A stretch of DNA of 64,000 bases from Tribonema minus. Its lineage: Eukaryota > Sar > Xanthophyceae > Tribonematales > Tribonemataceae. The notes beneath the pieces were generated by a model that saw only the letters and a program-made list of their open reading frames with translations, made no database searches and was not told where the DNA came from. Where the stretch lies: positions 186,001-250,000 of the forward strand of contig JAFCMP010000553.1 of the NCBI GenBank assembly GCA_017506865.1, written 5' to 3'. This document shows, piece after piece, positions 58,500 through 64,000 of this stretch; positions within the stretch are counted from its first letter, which is position 1; each line of letters opens with the position of its first letter. The position numbers and the translations under genes are program-made.

Positions 58500-59125
58500 T
58501 CAACACTAGTGTTCTGAGCCGAAGTCGGCCTGGTCGGCTAAGCCGGCGAAGCCGAAAGACCAGCCAACCAGGATGTTGGCTACTCGGCTTTTTTTCATTT
58601 GGCCTGCACACGGTATAAAGCCTGCCTGACAGCAGGGATAGAGGAGGTCATGGCTGCAATATGGTAATATGATCAGGGCGTGCTGCTGGTGCTGTTGCTG
58701 CCTGTGTGTTCCGGACGTTGTGGCAGCAGTAGAGAAAATTAGTATACGCAAGCGCAGCAGATCGGCCCCATTGCGACTTGCCCTGCTGCTAGTGTGGCTG
58801 ACTGTCACTGGGGACATGGTCGCTTGTGGCAGTCTCTCTACTGCTGCTGCCTGCAAGCTGCTGGCTGCACTTGTTTGGGTGTGATGGCTGAAGCTCAGTG
58901 TTTAGTCAGAAGACGATGTTCCGGAAGCTACTGCGTGAGACGGTGTGATAATCTGCTGCCAGCAGCAGCAGCAGCACCACCACCACCAGCTCAAAGCAGG
59001 CCACCGCGCAGCAGCAGCAGCAGCAGGAGCAACAAGAATCTGCGCGCGCGCGCAGCAGCAGTTTGACCGTTTTCAGCCTCAAAGGCGCCAAAAGCCGACA
59101 AAAGCCGACTTAGCCGATGGCAGTC
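58500..59125. repeat. Possible inverted-repeat element rich in GGCTAAGCCG words
   Basis: The left part (58515-58590) has gtcggctaagccggcgaagc and the right part (59085-59120) has the inverse, aaaagccgacttagccgatg. Between them are CAG/CAC trinucleotide runs (58960-59035). It could be a decayed foldback element; support is modest. Confidence 0.3.
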
Positions 59126-59395
59126 ATCTAAGATCCGGGTATGAAATCACCTCACAGAGGGACTCCTGGGCCGCGTCCTGCATACAGCTGTCAGGCCAGC
59201 ACTGCAAGTGTGGTGTCTGTACATGTATGCTTCAAACATGTAAATGCTCCAAACATTGCGTATGCATGCTCGATTTGAGTCTAGATGGTGGGCGTGTACG
59301 CTTTGACAATGTCATCGAATGTGATGGTTTTTGAAGGCCATGTACCATCATCCTGCGACATCTGCCTTGTTGTAAAGGAGCTCACGTAATTTTGC

Positions 59396-59815
59396 ATGGT
59401 GCGCGTACATGCCGAACATTCCGAATCTTTAGTCAGAAATAGTTTCCACAGAGCAAAAGCAAAAAGCAGGATGGAGCAGGCGCATGAGGGTGTGCTGAGA
59501 GGTCAATATGCTGACATGAAGGCGGTCAAGGGGGAAGCATTAGCGCTGGCCACGCTGCTCAGGCCCGTGGTGTTCGTGAGATACAACCCTGACTCCAGAG
59601 ATGTGGACGGTGTACGCCAGCGTCGGACTCGCGCGGCAAAAGAGGCAGACCTGATGAGCGTGCTGAGCCACATTGAAAGTGGTGAATTAGGACTGCCACA
59701 CCCTCTCAACCTGGTGTATGTCAACTACAGCAGCATGTTAGACAATGTGCCTGTAGTAAATTATGATCCAGATTTCTCATCTCAGATGCGCGAGTGCATT
59801 GTGCAGACCAGGTGA
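59396..59815 (+). CDS. Small protein with RYNPD motif
   Basis: A 139-codon frame from ATG 59396; the internal ATG at 59471 (MEQAHEGVLRGQYADM) is a likely alternative start, because the first 25 codons come from a stray copy of the 121-bp satellite. The core is LRPVVFVRYNPDSRDVDG, then RTRAAKEADLMSVLSHI, PLNLVYVNYSS and VVNYDPDF. The pattern hydrophobic-R-(F/Y)-NPD followed by a helix and a Y-x-Y strand is like small nuclease-like or zinc-finger-associated proteins I know from giant viruses and algae, but I cannot name a family firmly. The end (accag|gtgaat) could also be a donor, so more exons may follow. Confidence 0.5.
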   Translation: MVRVHAEHSESLVRNSFHRAKAKSRMEQAHEGVLRGQYADMKAVKGEALALATLLRPVVFVRYNPDSRDVDGVRQRRTRAAKEADLMSVLSHIESGELGLPHPLNLVYVNYSSMLDNVPVVNYDPDFSSQMRECIVQTR

Positions 59816-60158
59816 ATGGAAGTATGTACACTATGCCCTTTAAGTGATGGCGTTGTGCATGCTGCTGTCGCTGTTGTATCATACGATGACTGGTGCTTGG
59901 GGACAAAGACATGTGGGTGTGCACAACCAAGGCAGCCATGCAGGCACCAGCAACAGCAGCAATGAACGCACCAGTGCTGATGTACATCTATGCTGTGCAT
60001 CGCTGTCACCTATAGGTATGCCATAGAGGTATGCCATAGAGGTGAGCGTTGCCACGCCAATGGCTGAGGGAGGTTTGCACAGCAGCGCCTATGTACACCT
60101 GTGTGTAGTGTCAACATCTTTGCACACCCTCACTACACAACTGCCGCTGCCGTCACCC

Positions 60159-62712
60159 CTACACGTCATTAAACCTGCCTACACGGCAATTGGCAGAGTG
60201 GCGCCAGTCAGCAATCGCAGCGCTCCCCACTCCCCTCCTGATGACCTTGTGCGTGCAGTGCCGCCGCAGCCCAGCACCGTCCCCGTTACCTCTTGCCATA
60301 ATCCATACGTCCTCTTGCTCCACAGTGAAGAAGAAGCGTGGCAGGTGCGCCGAGTCGGGCTTGAGCTCCACTTCGGCGGCAGTCGTGGATTTGGTAACAA
60401 CTGTGGCGATAGTATCTCCACATCCGCCATTTTCGTTCGCATCCTTGTGGGCGCTGAGCTCCGCCAAACGCTGCCGATTGTAGGTCATGATCGCCATTGT
60501 CGACTCCGCTCCAGGGTGAGCCCCGCCGGCATGCAGCAGTTGCAGCACGCGGCGCTCGCACTCGTAGACCAGGGCGCTCTGCGGCATCGGCACAGCGTTG
60601 AAGTAGTTCTTATACGTCCTGTTGGTGGTGATGTGGGTGTTGAAGATGGGGTTGTCAGGGCGCTGCATGACGCTGGCAAACTCGCTGCTGTCGACCGCGA
60701 GCCCGTACAGGTCCCGCGGCACGAACACGATCTTGTCGTTCTGGCCGCCGGGGTCACTCCCCCAGGCTCTGTGGCTCTCCTCCGCCGAAAAAGAAGTGAC
60801 GTGTGCGCTCAGCGCAGCGCAGTGGCGTCCTCCACCACGGCTGAGCGATACTTGAACAGTGTCTGGTGGCCGATTGCCTCGGCAAACGCCTCCACAGCCG
60901 CACGGTCGGCGGCGCTGATGGGTTCGCTATTGTCACCGTGCGTGGGATTGATGAGCTCGCCCGTGTGCATGTCAAAGCAGAGGCGCACCCTGGCGCCTCT
61001 GCCACCTCTGCTGGCGCTGCCGCCGCCTCTGCTGCTGCCTCCGCTACGACCGCTGCCGCCACTGCTGCTGCCTGTGGGCGCCGCCAGAAGGGCACTGCGA
61101 GCAGCGCGCGCCGCAGTGGCCGCCCGTGCCATCCTCACCCAGAACACCGTGTCCACTGCGGCGACCGCCTTAGCCACCGCCTGCGCGACGCCAGGCACCT
61201 GAGAGGACTGGCGGTCACGAAGCAGCGACTGAATGCGACGCTTCTTGGTGGGGGTGCGGACGACCTGCAGCGGGAGCGGCATCAAGGGCGGATGCTGTCA
61301 ACAGGATGCCCGAATCTTTGGTCAGAAATAGTTTCCACAGAGCAAAAGCAAAAACGGAGAGGGACGACGCTCTCCTGATTTCTGCAGTTGCCAAAGATAT
61401 TCAATCTCAAGTTGGAAGTTCTGGCCAAGCCCCGAATCTTTAGTCGGAAATAGTTTGCACAGAGCAAAAGCAAAATGGGCGAGGGACGACGCTCTCCTGA
61501 TTTCTGCAATTGCCAGAAATATTCAACCTCAACTTTGAAGTTCTGGCCATCCCTGAATCTTTTGTCAGATTTACTTTTCACAGAGCAAAAGCAAAATGGG
61601 CGAGGGACGACGCTCTCCTGATTTCTGCAATTGCCAGAAATATTGAACCTCAACTTTGAAGTTCTGGACATCCCCGAATCTTTTGTCGGATTTACTTTTC
61701 ACAGAGCAAAAGCAAAATGGGCGAGGGACGACGCTCTCCTGATTTCTGCAATTGCCAGAAATATTGAACCTCAACTTTGAAGTTCTGGACATCCCCGAAT
61801 CTTTTGTCGGATTTACTCTTCACAGAGCAAAAGCAAAATGAGCGAGGGACGACGCTCTCCTGATTTCTGCAATTGCCAGAAATATTCAACCTCAACTTTG
61901 AAGTTCTGGACATCCCCGAATCTTTTGTCGGATTTACTTTTCACAGAGCAAAAGCAAAATGGGCGAGGGACGACGCTCTCCTGATTTCTGCAATTGCCAG
62001 AAATATTCAACCCCAACTTTGAAGGAGCGCAGTACCTACTTGCCTCAGGCTCGCTATCATCGTCGCCGACCTGCTCCGGCTCCGGCTCCTGCTGTGGCTC
62101 TGGCTCCGGCTCCTGCTGTGGCTCCGGCTCCTGCTGTGGCTCCGGCTCCGGCTCAGCTTCAGACCCCGCTCCTCCGTGCTGCTTGTGTTGCTGCCCCCCT
62201 GAGTGCCACCCGGCTGCTGTTGTACTCCTCGCAGTGACTGCGCCAGTTTGAGTTGCTGTACCCATTGAGGCGGTGTGATGTTGTACCGTGGCAGCGCCTG
62301 TGAGTGTATGCACATGAGGTGGCAGATGTGTCAGTGACTTCGTACGGCAGGCAGCACAATGCTGGCGCGTAGTGCTCCGGCAGAGCTGCACATGCTGCCT
62401 TGCGCGAGCTTACAACCCTGAACATGCAGCAATGTTCACCTGGATGATGGGCTTCTTGTCGCCAGTGTCAGCCAGCAGACCCAGCAGGACCTTGATGCTC
62501 TCCAGACGTTTTGGTTTGGTGGGCCAGTCCACCGTCATTGTCACACTAAAGTCCTGCGGCCTGCTGCGTTGCTTCCACGTCAACCATGAGTGAGCGTCGA
62601 TGACATCCTTGAATACCTTGGGTAGAGTCAGGTGTTGTTTAACGGACTGCTTCAGCAGTGTGGAGTAGAGTGCGTCCACTTGCTCCTGCATGCCTGCGCG
62701 TGAGTACATCAA
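60159..62712 (-). CDS. Unrecognised multi-exon protein with satellite-bearing intron
   Basis: Minus-strand blocks in order: about 62700-62440 (QVDALYSTLLKQSVKQHLTL, HSWLTWKQRSRPQDFSVTMT, ending KKPIIQ with donor cag|gtgaac); about 62391-62042 (Pro/Glu/Gln tract EPEPQQEPEPQQ, then VGDDDSEPEA with donor gtaggt); about 61285-60855 (VDTVFWVRMARAATAARAAR, a Gly/Ser tract, VRLCFDMHTGELINPTHGDN, AIGHQTLFK with donor gtatcg); and about 60766-60159 (GSDPGGQNDKIVFVPRDLYG, HITTNRTYKNYFNAVPMPQS, LPRFFFTVEQEDVWIMARGN). The last junction keeps the frame. The joins and total length are provisional. I recognise no family. The intron between blocks 2 and 3 holds six 121-bp satellite units. Confidence 0.45.
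61305..62035. repeat. 121-bp tandem satellite, six units
   Basis: The phrase cacagagcaaaagcaaaa recurs at about 61336, 61458, 61579, 61700, 61821 and 61942, giving a 121-bp period. Each unit runs from ccgaatcttt to gaagttctgg. Units 3 to 6 are nearly identical; unit 1 is the most diverged. Because 121 is not divisible by three, open frames pass through successive units in changing frame on the minus strand; these are not genes. Confidence 0.92.
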
Positions 62713-64000
62713 ATAGCATTATGTATATGTAAGTGATAGGTGATGATGACTGTCACGGCATGGGCACGTGCAGCGCGCATGACATGTGCTGCGCGGCACC
62801 GCACTGCTCGCATGCCATCCAAATCAGCGGGACATGTACCAAATCTCACAGTAGGTCAGCGTATCGGATCGTATCAACTTGTTGATACAGTTGAGGAGGC
62901 GAACACAGGACTTGCACTGCAGAGTAATCCGGCCTCGTCAGAGGCCATCAGTGCCGCTGCCGCTGCTCAATCACATGCCTTGAGCAGGACCACGTATTGA
63001 CTGTATCAACATTGGTGATAGAGATAACGGGGCGAGCGTAGGTGGCTCCTTTGTGGTGAACTGCCTCCTTAGCGACAGCAGCAGCAGTGTGCCACGGGCG
63101 TCAACTTTATCGACATGGTGATAACGTTGCCAGGAGGGGACGTATCGCTTTGCTGTCATGTTTAACGGTGCGAGTGCAGGACAGCAGCTCTCCTTGACAG
63201 CAGCAGAAAGCAGCCTCCCACCCGCGGCTTGCCAAATCGCTTACATCTGACACTTTGTCACGGGGTGAGCTCAAGACTCACCTGCAGTGCACTCCTTCCA
63301 GCCGCCGGCTGCAGTGCACCCTCCCCAGGCAGCAGATTAGTCAGCAAACCCTCTCAGCGTAGCAGCCTACCCCAGAAAGCACAAGCGTCGTACTTCAACA
63401 GAAAGCACAAGCGTCGTACTTCAACAGAAAGCACAAGCGTCGTACTTCAACTCTTGGCACAAAACACACTTGAACTTTGCAAGCAGCACCAGTACGTACG
63501 CCTTTTGGTGCCTGAAGCAATAAGGTAACCAATGCAACAATGCAATATCAGCACCATGAGTAGCGCCTGCCACCTGCCGCACTTGCAGGTGTCTGCATCT
63601 GATAAACTTAACTTATTGCCGGCCTTCGTTTCCACGCCCGCCTTCTCTCAGGGTGTATCAAGGCACACGCCAATTATGGACGCGGACACTGTGAGGAGAG
63701 CGGGTGGCGACAGATGTGAGTAAGGGCTGCTTCTGAGTGTGGTCGTAACAGTCACGAGCACACGAGAGCCATTCTTAGCAGCGGCAACATGTCAGCAGCA
63801 AGCACAAAGGACTGTGGTGCATTTGTGTGCGCAAACGCGTGGTGCCACATCCAGCAGAAGAAGTTTTCACACAGCGCGACTTGCCCACTTCAGGCAATAC
63901 ATGTTGCACATTCTCTCCACACGCCTGACACGCTGCATCGGCGAAGACCTGTAATGGAAGTTACCACATTCTAGCCTTATTGTTTGCAACTGTGATTGCA
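62713..64000. other. No gene recognised; holds a 26-bp tandem repeat
   Basis: Apart from the tandem repeat at 63373-63450 I see no supported coding region. A short stretch near 62999-63160 has the repeated word tatcaac/tatcgac with ggtgata. Confidence 0.35.
63373..63450. repeat. 26-bp tandem repeat, three perfect copies
   Basis: The unit is cagaaagcacaagcgtcgta followed by cttcaa. It contains the ACTTCAA word found throughout the window. Confidence 0.9.

Noticed and set aside
60042-61202. Plus-strand 386-codon open frame
   Set aside because: Low-complexity Ala/Leu/Pro-rich shadow of the minus-strand gene, which has better motif-like blocks and splice sites.
61571-61913. Repeated minus-strand ORFs reading SRTSKLRFNISGNCRNQESV
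   Set aside because: They are translations of the 121-bp satellite, identical from unit to unit and changing frame each unit. No sign of selection.
1-64000. CRISPR arrays, tRNA or rRNA genes
   Set aside because: I saw no regular repeat-spacer array, no convincing tRNA cloverleaf and no conserved rRNA core sequence. The window is nuclear eukaryotic DNA.

Overview
The window is nuclear DNA of an intron-rich eukaryote. Evidence: genes are split by GT/AG introns that splice in frame across several exons; the products are eukaryotic (ESCRT-II SNF8/VPS22, a SET+MYND methyltransferase, a TKL-type kinase, WD40 and ubiquitin-like proteins); and an interstitial TTAGGG-type telomere tract lies at 30598-30625. 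The ankyrin family with the GCPWD signature and the fusion of a GRDP-like (DUF1399) domain to ubiquitin-like domains are, as far as I know, typical of stramenopile algae (brown, xanthophyte and pelagophyte relatives). Lineage is inference; I cannot name the species.

Layout. 1-11.3 kb: a TIR-bounded element (331-917), a partial ubiquitin-like paralog on + (1915-3756) facing a complete six-exon DUF1399/ubiquitin-like gene on - (11266-5465), and a second TIR element (10005-10594) inside the first intron of that gene. 12-20 kb: a SMYD-type methyltransferase on - (18205-11953) and a WD40 gene on + (18366-19937) share a 160-bp divergent promoter. 20.9-24.4 kb: a gene joining seven YADN repeats to a TKL-type kinase. 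26.8-30.9 kb: SNF8/VPS22, five exons. 32-55 kb: a segmental array of three ankyrin genes (33.06, 41.72 and 51.09 kb), each followed by a copy of an unrecognised multi-exon locus (X1, X2, X3). X1 is split by other DNA holding a SnoaL/NTF2-fold gene and a retrotransposon reverse-transcriptase relic. 55-64 kb: a divergent pair of unrecognised ORFs, a 100-residue zinc-knuckle gene, a small ORF with an RYNPD motif, and a gene of unknown function on - with a 121-bp tandem satellite in an intron.

The most unusual feature is structural. In SNF8, introns are built largely from tandem, decayed copies of the adjoining exon borders: copies of exon 3' ends with their donor lie downstream, and copies of exon 5' starts with their acceptor lie upstream. 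The same pattern appears in both ubiquitin-like loci and, less cleanly, in locus X. It suggests an intron-growth process that repeatedly duplicates splice-junction segments.

Exon coordinates were placed by eye from splice motifs, reading-frame continuity and family conservation. They are firm for SNF8, SMYD, the DUF1399/ubiquitin-like gene, the SnoaL gene and the kinase, and approximate elsewhere.
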